DNA of 64,000 nt from NCBI RefSeq assembly GCF_014649695.1, contig NZ_BMTN01000019.1, positions 1-64,000 of the forward strand, written 5' to 3'. Position 1 is the first letter of the stretch; every line of letters begins with the position of its first letter. Origin of the DNA: Streptomyces kurssanovii (GTDB lineage: Bacteria > Actinomycetota > Actinomycetes > Streptomycetales > Streptomycetaceae). The notes beneath the pieces were generated by a model. It was not told where the DNA came from, searched no databases, and saw only the letters and a program-made list of their open reading frames with translations. Made by a program: the position numbers and the translations under genes. Shown here piece after piece: positions 35,008 to 44,684 of this stretch.

Positions 35008-35735
35008 CGGCCGTTCCCGTCCGCGGCCTGCTTCGCCGCCTCGATCGTCTCGGTGAACGTCGCCATCGGCTGGGCGCCCGCGACGGGCCGCCCGTTGATC
35101 AGGAAGGACGGGGTGGACGTCGCACCCAGCCCGTACGCCTCCTCCTGGTCCTTCTTCACGGCCTGCCGCGCCGCGTCACTGTCGACGTCCCGTGCGAAGC
35201 GTCCGAGATCGGCCACTCCCGCCTCACGCGCCAGAGCGTCGAGCCGGTCCTTGCCGAAGCCCTTCTCCTTGGCGCCCTCCGCGTACGCGGCCGCGTGGAA
35301 CTCCCAGAAGCGGCCCTGCCGGCCCGCCGCCCAGGCGGCGCGTGCCGCGGCCTCCGACTCCTCGCCGAAGATCGGGAAGTTGCGCCACTCGATACGCAGG
35401 ATCCCGTCCTCGACGTACTTCTTGATGAGCTCCAGCTCGGTGTCGCGGGCGAACTTCCCGCAGTACCCGCACTGGAAGTCCGCGTACTCGATCATGACGA
35501 CGGGCGCGTCGGCGCGGCCTACCGCCAGCGGGTCCGCGGCGTCGCGGCGGGCGAGCCTCTCGAGCCTCGGACGGGCGCCGTCCCCCGGGTCGGCGGAGAC
35601 ATCGGCCACGGCGGAGGAACCACCGGCCCGCGCGTCCGGCTTGGTGGCGGTGTACGACGCGAACCCGAGCAGCAGCGCGGCGACGAGGACGCCCGCGCCG
35701 ATGGCGAGGGGCTTGCGGGAAGGGGAAGAAGACAT
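35004..35735 (-). CDS. DsbA-like thioredoxin-fold protein
   Basis: The 243-residue protein has an N-terminal membrane anchor (about 10-28) and an extracytoplasmic thioredoxin fold. Its active site is FQCGYCGKF near residue 86, and the cis-Pro loop is ATSTPSFLING near 204. It belongs to the DsbA/MdbA group that makes or shuffles disulfides in exported proteins. ATG at 35735 follows AGGAG at seven bases, so the longer in-frame extension is discarded. It is translationally coupled to ccdA. Confidence 0.88.
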   Translation of the reverse strand: MSSSPSRKPLAIGAGVLVAALLLGFASYTATKPDARAGGSSAVADVSADPGDGARPRLERLARRDAADPLAVGRADAPVVMIEYADFQCGYCGKFARDTELELIKKYVEDGILRIEWRNFPIFGEESEAAARAAWAAGRQGRFWEFHAAAYAEGAKEKGFGKDRLDALAREAGVADLGRFARDVDSDAARQAVKKDQEEAYGLGATSTPSFLINGRPVAGAQPMATFTETIEAAKQAADGNGR

Positions 35736-35790
35736 GGTGGTGCTCCTGGGCGAAGGTCCGGCGGACTGACGGTGGGAAGGGCCGCCGGGC

Positions 35791-36312
35791 CTAGACGCGC
35801 AGGACGGAGAGGGCGACCGGGGTGGGCGGCGCCGCCGGCGGCGGAGCGGGCAGGGGCGACTCGTCGAGGAAGGCCCGGTCGGGCAGCAGCGCCCCGGGGC
35901 CGCCGGGACCGCCGGCCTGGTGCAGCGCGGGCAGCAGCTCGTACGGGGAGCTGCCGCGCGGGGGCGTCCCCGGGTGGGCGCCCCTGTCGTCGTCATCGGC
36001 GCCCCGGCCGCATCCCGGGGTCTGCGCGGGAGCGGCCACCGGCCCGGACATGGAGACGGGCGCGGGGTCCGGCCCGGCGACGGAGAGTGGCGCGGCGTCC
36101 GGCCCGGCGGCAGAGACCGAAGCCGGGGCCGGGCTGGCGGCAGAGACCGGAGCGGGGTCCACCGCCGCTGCCGCCGTGCCCATGCACCCGAGCAGCGCTC
36201 CCAGCAGGCCGAGCAGCAGGCTCGCGGGCACCACGAGGCGGTGCCGGCGGTCGCGGCCGATCAGCATGGACGCGCTGTCCCTTCGGGTCGGGCGGGGGCG
36301 GATTCGCTCCAT
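35791..36312 (-). CDS. Hypothetical Pro/Ala-rich secreted protein
   Basis: The 173-residue protein has a basic start and a hydrophobic stretch (VVPASLLLGLLGALLGCMG) suited to a signal peptide or lipobox-like site. A Pro/Ala/Ser repeat region (about 50-95) and a C-terminal SPYELLPALHQAGG segment follow. ATG at 36312 or ATG at 36267 could start it. It lies 55 bases ahead of the DsbA-like gene on the same strand, so it may belong to that unit. No function is recognisable. Confidence 0.5.
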   Translation of the reverse strand: MERIRPRPTRRDSASMLIGRDRRHRLVVPASLLLGLLGALLGCMGTAAAAVDPAPVSAASPAPASVSAAGPDAAPLSVAGPDPAPVSMSGPVAAPAQTPGCGRGADDDDRGAHPGTPPRGSSPYELLPALHQAGGPGGPGALLPDRAFLDESPLPAPPPAAPPTPVALSVLRV

Positions 36313-36379
36313 ACTGCACCAGGCTGCGCGTGAAATGAGTTCGCCAGTGGTTTCCCGGGGGTGCGATCCTGGAGTTCGT

Positions 36380-39300
36380 ATGTCTACTTCCTTCGCCGAC
36401 CTTCAGACCCTGCTGGCCGGGGCGTCGCTGCGCGACGCGCACCGGCTCGGCCGCCGTCTCGAAGGCGCCCGCCGCATCCGTAAGCCCGAGGCTCGGCAGG
36501 CCGTGCTGGACGAGATCGCCGCGGAGGCGGAGAAGTCCGCGGCCCGCACCGCCCTCCGGGCCGGCCGCATGCCCGAGGTCTCGTACCCGGAGCAGCTTCC
36601 GGTCAGTCAGAAGAAGGACACGATCCTGGAGGCGATACGGGACCACCAGGTCGTGATCGTCGCGGGTGAGACCGGCTCCGGCAAGACGACACAGATCCCG
36701 AAGATCTGTCTGGAACTGGGCCGTGGCGTGCGCGGCATGATCGGCCACACGCAGCCCCGCCGTATCGCCGCCCGCACGGTCGCGGAGCGGGTCGCGGAAG
36801 AGCTGGACACCCCGCTCGGCGAGGCCGTCGGCTGGAAGGTCCGCTTCACCGACCAGGTGAACCAGGACGCCACCTTCGTGAAGCTCATGACGGACGGCAT
36901 CCTGCTCGCCGAGATCCAGACCGACCGCGAGCTGCGCGCCTACGACACGATCATCATCGACGAGGCCCACGAGCGGTCGCTCAACATCGACTTCCTGCTC
37001 GGCTACCTGGCACAGCTGCTGCCCAGGCGTCCCGATCTGAAGGTCGTGATCACGTCCGCGACGATCGACCCCGAGCGCTTCTCCCGGCACTTCGGTGACG
37101 CCCCGATCGTCGAGGTCAGCGGCCGTACGTATCCCGTCGAGGTCCGTTACCGCCCGCTGCTCGAAGAGGACGGCGAGGAGAGCGACCGCGACCAGATCAC
37201 CGCGATCACCGACGCGGTGGAGGAGCTGATGGGCGAGGGGAAGGGCGACATCCTCGTCTTCCTCTCCGGCGAGCGGGAGATCCGCGACACCGCGGAGGCG
37301 CTCAACAAGAAGCAGTACCGCTTCACGGAGGTGCTCCCCCTCTACGCCCGGCTCTCGCACGCCGAGCAGCACCGCGTCTTCCAGCAGCACACCGGCCGCC
37401 GGATCGTCCTCGCCACCAACGTCGCGGAGACGTCGCTGACCGTCCCCGGCATCAAGTACGTGATCGATCCGGGGACCGCCCGTATCTCCCGCTACAGCCA
37501 TCGCACGAAGGTGCAGCGGCTGCCCATCGAGGCGATCAGCCAGGCCAGCGCCAACCAGCGCAAGGGCCGCTGCGGCCGTACGTCGGACGGCATCTGCATC
37601 CGGCTGTACTCGGAGGACGACTTCAACGCCCGGCCCGAGTTCACGGACGCGGAGATCCTCCGTACGAACCTGGCGTCGGTCATCCTCCAGATGACGGCGG
37701 CCGGACTCGGCGACATCGAGAAGTTCCCGTTCATCGACCCGCCGGACCACCGCAACATCCGCGACGGTGTCCAGCTCCTCCAGGAACTGGGCGCGTTCGA
37801 CCCGGCGCAGAAGGATCCCCGCAAGAAGCTGACGGAGATGGGCCGCAAGCTCTCCCAGCTGCCGGTCGACCCCCGGCTCGCCCGCATGGTCGTCGAGGCC
37901 GACAAGAACGGCTGTGTGCGCGAGGTCATGGTGATCGCGGCCGCCCTGTCGATCCAGGACCCGCGCGAGCGGCCGGCGGAGAAGCAGACGCAGGCCGACC
38001 AGCAGCACGCCCGCTTCAAGGACGAGACGAGCGACTTCCTCGCCTTCCTCAACCTGTGGCGCTATGTCCGCGAGCAGCAGAAGGAGCGCGGCTCCTCCAG
38101 CTTCCGCCGGATGTGCAAGCAGGAGTACCTGAACTTCCTGCGGATCCGGGAGTGGCAGGACATCTACTCCCAGCTGCGCACGGTCGCCAAGCAGATGGGC
38201 ATCCATCTGAACGATGACGACGCGCCCGAGCAGTCCGTCCACGTCTCGCTGCTCGCGGGTCTGCTGTCGCACGTCGGCATGAAGGACGTGAAGGAGACCG
38301 GGGGCGAGAGCGGGAGGAGCACAGGGAAGAACGAGTACCTGGGCGCCCGCGGCGCCAAGTTCGCGATCTTCCCCGGCTCGGCCCTCTTCAAGAAACCGCC
38401 GCGGTTCGTGATGTCCGCCGAGCTGGTGGAGACGTCCCGCCTGTGGGCGCGGGTCAACGCGCGGATCGAGCCGGAGTGGATCGAGCCGCTCGCACAGCAT
38501 TTGCTGAAGCGTACGTACAGCGAACCGCACTGGGAGAAGGACGCGGCCGCGGTGATGGCGTACGAGAAGGTGACGCTCTACGGCGTGCCGATCGTCGCCC
38601 AGCGGAAGGTGAACTACGGACGGATCGACCCGGAGGTCTCGCGTGACCTCTTCATCCGCAACGCGCTGGTCGAGGGCGACTGGCGCACGCACCACAAGTT
38701 CTTCGCGGACAACCGCCGGCTGCTGACCGAGGTCGAGGAGCTGGAGCACCGCGCCCGCCGCCGCGACATCCTGGTGGACGACGAGACCCTCTTCGACTTC
38801 TACGACCAGCGGGTGCCCGAACACGTCGTGTCCGGCGCGCACTTCGACTCCTGGTGGAAGCACAAGCGCCGTGAGCAGCCCGACCTGCTCGACTTCGAGC
38901 GCGAGATGCTCATCAACGAGAAGGCGGGTGCGGTCACCAAGGACGACTACCCGGACTCGTGGCGGCAGGGCCGGCTGAAGTTCCGGGTGACGTACCAGTT
39001 CGAACCGGGCACGGACGCGGACGGTGTCACCGTGCACATCCCGCTGCAGGTGTTGAACCAGGTGACCGACGAGGGCTTCGACTGGCAGATCCCGGGCCTG
39101 CGCGAGGAGGTGGTCACCGAGCTGATCCGTTCGCTGCCGAAACCGGTCCGCCGCCACTACGTGCCCGCGCCGAACTACGCGAAGGCGTTCCTGGCCAGGG
39201 CCGTGCCGCTCCAGGAGCCGCTGCCGGTCACGCTCGCGCGGGAGCTGCAGCGGATGGTCGGGGTGCCGGTCACGGCGGACGACTTCGATCTCTCCCGTGT

Positions 39301-40330
39301 GCCCGACCACTTGAAGATCACGTTCCGGATCGTCGACGAGCGCCGTAAGAAGCTCGCCGAGGACAAGGACCTGGAGGCACTTCGGCTCCAGCTGAAGCCG
39401 AAGGCCCGCCAGGCGCTCTCCAAGGCCGCCGCGTCCTCCAGCCCCTCCGGCGAATCCCTGGAGCGCACCGGCCTCACGGACTGGACGATCGGCACGCTCT
39501 CGAAGGTCTTCGAGACGCGGCGCGCGGGCCAGCCGGTCAAGGCGTTCCCCGCCCTGGTCGACGAGGGCGGCTCCGTCGCCGTACGGCTCTTCGACACCGA
39601 GGCGGAGCAGGCGCAGGCGATGTGGCGCGGCACCCGTCGTCTGATCATGCTCAACATCCCGGTGAACCCGGCCAAGTTCGCCTCCGACAAGCTGACGAAC
39701 CAGCAGAAGCTGGCGCTCTCCCGCAATCCGCACGGCTCGGTCCAGGCGCTCTTCGAGGACTGCGCCCTGGCCGCGGCCGACCGTCTGATCGCGGAGCACG
39801 GCGGGCCGGCGTGGGACGAGGAATCGTTCCGGAAGCTGTTCGACAAGGTACGGGCCGACCTCGTCGACCTGACCGTCCGCACGATCGACCAGGTGCAGCA
39901 GATCCTGGCCGCCTGGCAGGCCTGTGAGCGCCGTCTGAAGGCCACGAACAGCCTGGTGCTCATCAACAACGTCCAGGACGTACGGGAGCAGCTGGCGGCC
40001 CTCGTGCCGGCCGGCTTCGTGACCCGCACAGGACTGCGCAGGCTGCCCGACCTGATGCGCTACCTGGTGGCCGTGGACCGCCGCCTCCAGCAGATGCCCA
40101 CGGCCGTCCAGCGCGACACCACGCGGATGGAGAAGGTCCACGAGATGCAGGACGAGTACGCCTGGCTGCTCGAGCAGCTACCCCAGGGCCGGCCGGTGCC
40201 GCAGGAGGTCCTGGACATCCGCTGGATGATCGAGGAGCTGCGGGTGAGCTACTTCGCGCACGCGCTGGGCACGGCGTACCCGGTCTCCGACAAACGGATC
40301 GTGAAGGCCATCGACGCGGCCGCGCCGTGA
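36380..40330 (+). CDS. hrpA: ATP-dependent RNA helicase HrpA (DEAH box)
   Basis: The 1316-residue helicase acts on RNA in a 3'-5' direction; bacterial HrpA members are implicated in mRNA processing and rescue of stalled ribosomes. Motif I GETGSGKTTQIP (about 94), motif II DEAHERSLN (about 194), motif III TSATID, and motif VI region QRKGRCGRTSDG (about 393) are visible, followed by winged-helix and OB-like regions. The long C-terminal DUF3418 domain is typical of HrpA. Length is normal for the family. ATG at 36380 follows GGAG at five bases. The longer frame upstream is not used because it covers the opposite-strand gene. Confidence 0.95.
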   Translation: MSTSFADLQTLLAGASLRDAHRLGRRLEGARRIRKPEARQAVLDEIAAEAEKSAARTALRAGRMPEVSYPEQLPVSQKKDTILEAIRDHQVVIVAGETGSGKTTQIPKICLELGRGVRGMIGHTQPRRIAARTVAERVAEELDTPLGEAVGWKVRFTDQVNQDATFVKLMTDGILLAEIQTDRELRAYDTIIIDEAHERSLNIDFLLGYLAQLLPRRPDLKVVITSATIDPERFSRHFGDAPIVEVSGRTYPVEVRYRPLLEEDGEESDRDQITAITDAVEELMGEGKGDILVFLSGEREIRDTAEALNKKQYRFTEVLPLYARLSHAEQHRVFQQHTGRRIVLATNVAETSLTVPGIKYVIDPGTARISRYSHRTKVQRLPIEAISQASANQRKGRCGRTSDGICIRLYSEDDFNARPEFTDAEILRTNLASVILQMTAAGLGDIEKFPFIDPPDHRNIRDGVQLLQELGAFDPAQKDPRKKLTEMGRKLSQLPVDPRLARMVVEADKNGCVREVMVIAAALSIQDPRERPAEKQTQADQQHARFKDETSDFLAFLNLWRYVREQQKERGSSSFRRMCKQEYLNFLRIREWQDIYSQLRTVAKQMGIHLNDDDAPEQSVHVSLLAGLLSHVGMKDVKETGGESGRSTGKNEYLGARGAKFAIFPGSALFKKPPRFVMSAELVETSRLWARVNARIEPEWIEPLAQHLLKRTYSEPHWEKDAAAVMAYEKVTLYGVPIVAQRKVNYGRIDPEVSRDLFIRNALVEGDWRTHHKFFADNRRLLTEVEELEHRARRRDILVDDETLFDFYDQRVPEHVVSGAHFDSWWKHKRREQPDLLDFEREMLINEKAGAVTKDDYPDSWRQGRLKFRVTYQFEPGTDADGVTVHIPLQVLNQVTDEGFDWQIPGLREEVVTELIRSLPKPVRRHYVPAPNYAKAFLARAVPLQEPLPVTLARELQRMVGVPVTADDFDLSRVPDHLKITFRIVDERRKKLAEDKDLEALRLQLKPKARQALSKAAASSSPSGESLERTGLTDWTIGTLSKVFETRRAGQPVKAFPALVDEGGSVAVRLFDTEAEQAQAMWRGTRRLIMLNIPVNPAKFASDKLTNQQKLALSRNPHGSVQALFEDCALAAADRLIAEHGGPAWDEESFRKLFDKVRADLVDLTVRTIDQVQQILAAWQACERRLKATNSLVLINNVQDVREQLAALVPAGFVTRTGLRRLPDLMRYLVAVDRRLQQMPTAVQRDTTRMEKVHEMQDEYAWLLEQLPQGRPVPQEVLDIRWMIEELRVSYFAHALGTAYPVSDKRIVKAIDAAAP

Positions 40331-40424
40331 CGGGCCGGTCGCCGGGAGTGAGTTCGACCTGATGGTCGCACCTGCTGTACAGTCTCTCTCGCAGCCAAGG
40401 GAGCAAGTACCGGCTGCGAAACCT

Positions 40425-40499
40425 GGTCCTGTGGAGCAGTTTGGAGTGCTCGCCACCCTGTCAAGGTGGAGGCCGCGGGTTCAAATCCCGTCAGGACCG
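40425..40499 (+). tRNA. tRNA-Asp (GTC), second copy
   Basis: This 75-base gene is identical to the tRNA-Asp at 33894. TACAGT (40378-40383) is a likely -10. A hairpin (CGCAGCC / GGCTGCG, about 40391-40419) lies in the leader just before the tRNA. Confidence 0.93.
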
Positions 40500-40507
40500 C
40501 GCGATAT

Positions 40508-40543
40508 GACGAAGGCCCGCATCATTCGATGCGGGCCTTCGTC
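40508..40543 (+). terminator. Terminator of tRNA-Asp
   Basis: GACGAAGGCCCGCATC pairs with GATGCGGGCCTTCGTC (16 bp) around loop ATTC, 8 bases past the tRNA. Confidence 0.82.
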
Positions 40544-40666
40544 GTGCCCGGGCGTCTTGACGGCGTCATCCGCCACGGGTACCCAGTCACTAGGGTCTTT
40601 CGTTCGGATCCGGCCCGAGCCGAACGAGGCGCCCAAGAGGACGGCACACACCCGGAGGTGACGTGC

Positions 40667-40912
40667 ATGGCGGCGTCCACAGCAAGGCGGTACGAGACCC
40701 GGGCGCTCCTGCGCGCCCATCTGTCCGCCGCGTCCGGCTATCGGCACCTCACGAGGTCCTGTCCCATCTGCCATCGCCTCCTGCGGCTCGCCATGGAACG
40801 CCCCGACGAGGAGCCCTCCAGGACCGGGCAGGCACAGCCGCCCGCCACCAGGCCGCCGACGGAGGCGCCGAACGGCCCACCGGCCGAGGACAAAGGTCCC
40901 ACCAAGGAGTGA
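40667..40912 (+). CDS. Small conserved Streptomyces protein (possibly DUF6274)
   Basis: The 81-residue protein has a basic helical N-terminus and a CPICHRLLRLAM motif (CxxC) near residue 32, then a disordered Pro/Glu-rich tail. The single CxxCH might bind metal or haem, but no partner ligands are evident. ATG at 40667 follows GGAGG at eight bases. I recall small proteins of this type beside bldC in other Streptomyces. Its function is unknown. Confidence 0.65.
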   Translation: MAASTARRYETRALLRAHLSAASGYRHLTRSCPICHRLLRLAMERPDEEPSRTGQAQPPATRPPTEAPNGPPAEDKGPTKE

Positions 40913-41120
40913 CCAACAGCCGCCCTGGCGCGCCTGTTTCCGTGACAGGCTGGAGTTTGGCAAGAGGCGTGCGGTGTGACGGGTGTCACCGAACGGGTTT
41001 TCAGAACCCCTCCTTTTAACCCCTCCCTACACACGTCCGATTTAATATGTGCCATTGCACTCTCCCTCGGGGCGGTCCGGCGCAGGCCGGCACAGGCGTC
41101 CCGGGCGCCCCTCCGGGCAC
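40913..41120. other. Intergenic stretch with AT-rich patch
   Basis: No gene is seen. An AT-rich patch GATTTAATATGTG (41039-41051) contrasts with the background and could be a promoter. Read with the terminator and bldC trailer it separates two converging genes. Confidence 0.35.
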
Positions 41121-41158
41121 AAAAAAATCGCGCTGGACCCGGCGGAGTCCAGCGCGAT
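41121..41158 (-). terminator. Rho-independent terminator of bldC
   Basis: On the minus strand ATCGCGCTGGAC and GTCCAGCGCGAT form a 12-bp stem followed directly by seven T residues. It lies about 100 bases past the bldC stop and is a textbook intrinsic terminator, rare in Streptomyces. Confidence 0.92.
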
Positions 41159-41259
41159 CGATGACGAAGGTCTCTGTTGGGGCAGAGTGCCGTCACATGG
41201 AGCTAGGGGTGGGTTCTCCGAGGTGGGGGCCCCGGAAATGCCCGGTCTTACAGGGGTGT

Positions 41260-41466
41260 TCAGGCCTCGCTGCGCTGCTGCGGAATACCCGCAAGCAGTG
41301 CGCGGACCTCTGCCTCGCGGTACCGGCGATGTCCTCCGAGCGTGCGGATGGACGTGAGCTTGCCTGCCTTGGCCCAGCGGGTAACCGTCTTCGGGTCCAC
41401 GCGGAACATGGTGGCAACCTCAGCCGGGGTCAGCAGCGGCTCGGCATCAGGGGTGCGAGCGGTCAT
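41260..41466 (-). CDS. bldC: Developmental regulator BldC (MerR-like)
   Basis: This 68-residue protein is a single winged-helix domain of the MerR type without a ligand domain. The sequence (LLTPAEVATMFRVDPKTVTR and GGHRRYREAEVRALL) is, to my memory, identical to S. coelicolor BldC. BldC binds direct repeats cooperatively and holds back the switch from vegetative growth to sporulation; null mutants are bald or sporulate early depending on species. ATG at 41466 has GAGGAGG seven bases upstream. The gene is monocistronic, with a strong terminator downstream and a 480-base non-coding region upstream. Confidence 0.97.
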   Translation of the reverse strand: MTARTPDAEPLLTPAEVATMFRVDPKTVTRWAKAGKLTSIRTLGGHRRYREAEVRALLAGIPQQRSEA

Positions 41467-41947
41467 GAGCGGCCTCCTCGGGAGAACCGAACCTTCTCGG
41501 TTCTTTCCTCTAAATTCTGCACCTTGACCCGCGTTGCCCGAAATGGCAGACGCGGGCCGAGTCGGTTATAGGACGAACGGCTTGTCCTCGGCACTACAAC
41601 TACACCATCTGTCCAGCGACGTCGGCCAAACCGATGGAATTGCCCTCTCAGGTGTCCATCAGCGGCCGAAGCCCGATGGACCATGCCATAACGGACAGTC
41701 ACGTCACAGTAACGATCAGTCACAGAGCGATCAGGAGTCGCCAGACCCCCCATAGCGTGCAATGCTGAGCATTCCGCCCTTACTTGGACGGAAGGAACCC
41801 TCCCCGGACTCCTTGTCCTATTTTGACACGAGGGTAGGTGATGGGCGCAAGGGCGCGGTTAGTGCCGTCCGTCACGCTTGGGGGGCAAGTGCCCGGATCG
41901 GGACCTACGTCCTGTACGCAGCGCACCCCCGACAACGAAGTCGGCCT
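41467..41947. other. 480-bp non-coding region upstream of bldC
   Basis: This region must hold the bldC promoter and leader. It is less GC-rich than its surroundings. A 7-bp inverted repeat GTCCATC / GATGGAC (41654-41681) and a third GATGGA near 41633 are present. Direct repeats of AGTCAC and CGATCAG lie at about 41697-41732. No gene is supported. Confidence 0.45.
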
Positions 41948-42787
41948 TCAGTTGGCGAACTGACGGTCCCTGACGGCCCGCCAGCGATCTGTCAGCCGCC
42001 CGTACGCCCGCGCCGCTCCCTCGCCGTCGCCGGCCCGCAGTGCCGCGATCCCCTCCGCCACATCGGCCGCGGAACGGTCCTGCGCCAGCTGTCCGTCCGG
42101 CAGCGCGTGCACCAGGCCCCCGTAATCCAGCTCCACCAGCGACCGCGGGTGAAACTCCTCGAGCCAGCGGCCGACGTCCAGCAGTCCGTCGGTCAGCGCA
42201 CCCTCGTCGATCGTCTCGCGCAGCGTCCGCAGCGCCCGTGCGACCCGCCTGCGCGCCTGGACCATCGGCGTCCGGTACCGCAGCACGGGCGCGGCCGGAC
42301 CGGCCGCCTCGTACTCACGCTCCTCGTCGGCGAAGAGCGTGAACCAGCCGACCGGTACATGCCAGACCGCCGTCCTGATCCACGGCCGGGCATCCGGGTT
42401 CCGCGCGCGCCACTCTTCGAAGTCCGCCGCCGCCTGGTCCCGCACGACCTGCGGCAGCGCCGCGTCCAGCAGCTGCGCCGGCAGCCGCTCCGGAAGCTCC
42501 TCCAGGGCCAGCCAGCCGCGCAGACGGGTCCGCCAGGGGCAGACGCAGACCACTCCGTCGACGTCCGCCACGAACGCGTCGGCGCTCTCGTGGACCGGCA
42601 CCGGGACGGGCGGCGTCGGCAGCAAGTCGGCCAGTGAACGGCGCAGTTCGTCCTGGGCGGTCGGTGTGGCGTCCCTGCGGGCGTAACGGGCCCAGTGGCC
42701 GCGTTCCGGCTCGGGGAAGGCCGCCAGCGGCTCGTAGATCCGAAGATAGGACGCGTAAGGGACTAGAACCGAGGACAGCGCTGGCAT
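41948..42787 (-). CDS. Conserved hypothetical protein beside bldC
   Basis: The 279-residue soluble protein has no signal peptide or membrane segment and no domain I recognise. It is rich in Trp and Arg (for example WIRTAVWHVPVGWFTLFADEERE near 145-167). The order next to bldC appears conserved in Streptomyces (as I recall, SCO4090). ATG at 42787 follows AAGGA at eight bases. It is divergent from valine dehydrogenase and upstream of bldC on the same strand, but 480 bases separate the two. Confidence 0.75.
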   Translation of the reverse strand: MPALSSVLVPYASYLRIYEPLAAFPEPERGHWARYARRDATPTAQDELRRSLADLLPTPPVPVPVHESADAFVADVDGVVCVCPWRTRLRGWLALEELPERLPAQLLDAALPQVVRDQAAADFEEWRARNPDARPWIRTAVWHVPVGWFTLFADEEREYEAAGPAAPVLRYRTPMVQARRRVARALRTLRETIDEGALTDGLLDVGRWLEEFHPRSLVELDYGGLVHALPDGQLAQDRSAADVAEGIAALRAGDGEGAARAYGRLTDRWRAVRDRQFAN

Positions 42788-42847
42788 GCCGCGAATCCTT
42801 CCACGCCGGTACCCCGCGAGAGGGTGATCCTCGGCACTGCGTCGGAT

Positions 42848-42861
42848 CTACGCACGCGTAG
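42848..42861. promoter_or_regulatory. Inverted repeat CTACGC-AC-GCGTAG before vdh
   Basis: Perfect 6-bp arms with a 2-base spacer lie 112 bases ahead of the vdh start, in the divergent region. It could be an operator for an Lrp/AsnC-type or other dimeric regulator of branched-chain amino acid catabolism. Confidence 0.4.
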
Positions 42862-42972
42862 GACTTACCCTCTTGCCCAACCGGTCCTTCCCCGCGTCTG
42901 CCCAGCCAAAAGCGACGGTCAGGCCCCCGAGGACGGACCGTCTCCGCCGCTTCGTACTTGGGAGTCACCACC

Positions 42973-44064
42973 GTGACCGATGTGACCGGCGCCAATGCCG
43001 ACGTACTGCACACCCTGTTCCGATCGGAGCAGGGGGGCCACGAGCAAGTCGTGCTGTGCCAGGACCGCGCCAGTGGCCTGAAGGCTGTCATCGCCATCCA
43101 CTCCACCGCCCTGGGCCCGGCCCTCGGCGGCACCCGCTTCTACCCGTACGCGTCCGACGAAGAGGCCGTCGCCGACGCGCTGAACCTCTCCCGGGGCATG
43201 TCGTACAAGAACGCCATGGCCGGACTCGAGCACGGCGGCGGCAAGGCGGTGATCATCGGCGATCCCGAGCAGATCAAGTCCGAGGAACTGCTGCTGGCCT
43301 ACGGCCGGTTCGTCGACTCCCTCGGCGGCCGCTACGTGACCGCCTGCGACGTGGGCACCTACGTCGCGGACATGGACGTCGTCGCACGTGAGAGCCGCTG
43401 GGTGACCGGCCGCTCCCCCGAGAACGGCGGCGCCGGCGACTCGTCCGTGCTGACCGCGTACGGCGTCTTCCAGGGCATGCGCGCCTCGGCCGAGCACCTG
43501 TGGGGCGAGCCGACGCTACGCGGCCGCAAGGTCGGCGTGGCGGGCGTCGGCAAGGTGGGCCACCACCTGGTCGACCACCTGGTCTCCGACGGGGCCGAGG
43601 TCGTGATCACGGACGTTCGCGAGGACTCGGTGCGCCGGATCCTCGACCGGCACCCCCAGGTGACCGCCGTCGCCGACACGGCCACCCTGATCCGCACCGA
43701 GGGCCTGGACGTCTACGCCCCCTGCGCGCTGGGCGGCGCCCTGAACGACGGGACCGTCCCGGTCCTGACGGCGAAGGTCGTCTGCGGCGCGGCCAACAAC
43801 CAGCTCGCGCACCCGGGTGTGGAGAAGGACCTCGCGGACCGCGGCATCCTCTACGCGCCCGACTACGTGGTGAACGCCGGCGGCGTCATCCAGGTCGCCG
43901 ACGAACTGCACGGCTTCGACTTCGACCGCTGCAAGGCGAAGGCGTCCAAGATCTTCGACACCACGCTGGCAATATTCGCACGTGCGAAGGAAGACGGTAT
44001 TCCGCCGGCCGCGGCGGCCGACCGGATCGCCGAGCACCGCATGGCGGAGGCGCGCGGTCGCTGA
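42973..44064 (+). CDS. vdh: Valine (leucine/branched-chain amino acid) dehydrogenase
   Basis: The 363-residue enzyme oxidatively deaminates valine, leucine and isoleucine with NAD+. This supplies branched-chain keto acids for catabolism and for acyl-CoA starters of macrolides and fatty acids. The catalytic Lys is in [13 protein letters not shown] (near residue 88), and the second conserved Lys region is MSYKNAMAG. The NAD motif [12 protein letters not shown] lies near 190. GTG at 42973 follows GGGAG at eight bases and gives the family's usual N-terminus. It is divergent from the conserved hypothetical gene. Confidence 0.95.
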   Translation: MTDVTGANADVLHTLFRSEQGGHEQVVLCQDRASGLKAVIAIHSTALGPALGGTRFYPYASDEEAVADALNLSRGMSYKNAMAGLEHGGGKAVIIGDPEQIKSEELLLAYGRFVDSLGGRYVTACDVGTYVADMDVVARESRWVTGRSPENGGAGDSSVLTAYGVFQGMRASAEHLWGEPTLRGRKVGVAGVGKVGHHLVDHLVSDGAEVVITDVREDSVRRILDRHPQVTAVADTATLIRTEGLDVYAPCALGGALNDGTVPVLTAKVVCGAANNQLAHPGVEKDLADRGILYAPDYVVNAGGVIQVADELHGFDFDRCKAKASKIFDTTLAIFARAKEDGIPPAAAADRIAEHRMAEARGR

Positions 44065-44343
44065 CCGTGCCCGCCCGGCCCGCCGGCCTCGGGGAGACAA
44101 GACTCACCCCGGTCGGCGGGTCGACCGCCGGGAAGAGGTTAAAATCGCAGTTGACCAGCGAGGATTGGGTACCTTGCTGGTCCTGCCAAGTGGCACGTGA
44201 TGCGGGCGGCGTACCGTATGGCCGCGGAAGCAGGTACCGTTGAAGCCCTACGGACCGGTCTCTCCACGGAGAGCCCGTTCCGACTCATGAACGCGTGTCA
44301 AGACTCTGGGGCCGTCGAGCCCCGTCACCGAGGGGGTCGAGCC

Positions 44344-44598
44344 ATGGGGCGCGGCCGGGCCAAGGCCAAGCAGACAAAGGTCGCCCGCCAGCTGAAGTAC
44401 AACAGCGGCGGGACTGACCTGTCGCGTCTGGCCAACGAGCTGGGCGCTTCGACTTCGAGTCAGCCTCCGAACGGCGAGCCGTTCGAGGACGACGACGAGG
44501 AAGACGACCCGTACGCACAGTACGCGGATCTGTACAACGACGACGAGGACGAGGACGAGGAGTCCGGTCCGTCATCGCAACAGCGCCGCGGCGCTTGA
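44344..44598 (+). CDS. DUF3073 family small protein
   Basis: The 84-residue protein has a basic N-terminus (MGRGRAKAKQTKVARQLKY) and a strongly acidic Asp/Glu-rich C-terminus, the mark of the actinobacterial DUF3073 family. Its function is unknown; the charge split suggests nucleic-acid or ribosome interaction. ATG at 44344 follows GAGGGGG. It is convergent with purM, with a hairpin terminator between them. The 280-base leader carries a GACCAGC / GCTGGTC inverted repeat (44153-44183). Confidence 0.88.
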   Translation: MGRGRAKAKQTKVARQLKYNSGGTDLSRLANELGASTSSQPPNGEPFEDDDEEDDPYAQYADLYNDDEDEDEESGPSSQQRRGA

Positions 44599-44614
44599 CG
44601 CTGCACCGACACTG

Positions 44615-44644
44615 ACCCGGTCCAGGGGCGACCCCGGACCGGGT
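44615..44644. terminator. Bidirectional terminator DUF3073 / purM
   Basis: ACCCGGTCC, a bulged A, GGGG, loop CGA, CCCC and GGACCGGGT form a 13-bp stem between two convergent genes. Confidence 0.75.
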
Positions 44645-44684
44645 TCTGTGCTGTCGGCTCACGCCGGCCGCCGGACCGCGGTCG

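Noticed and set aside
35993-40141. 1382-codon frame antisense to hrpA
   Set aside because: Its length only reflects the long helicase gene; the encoded sequence is low complexity with no domain.
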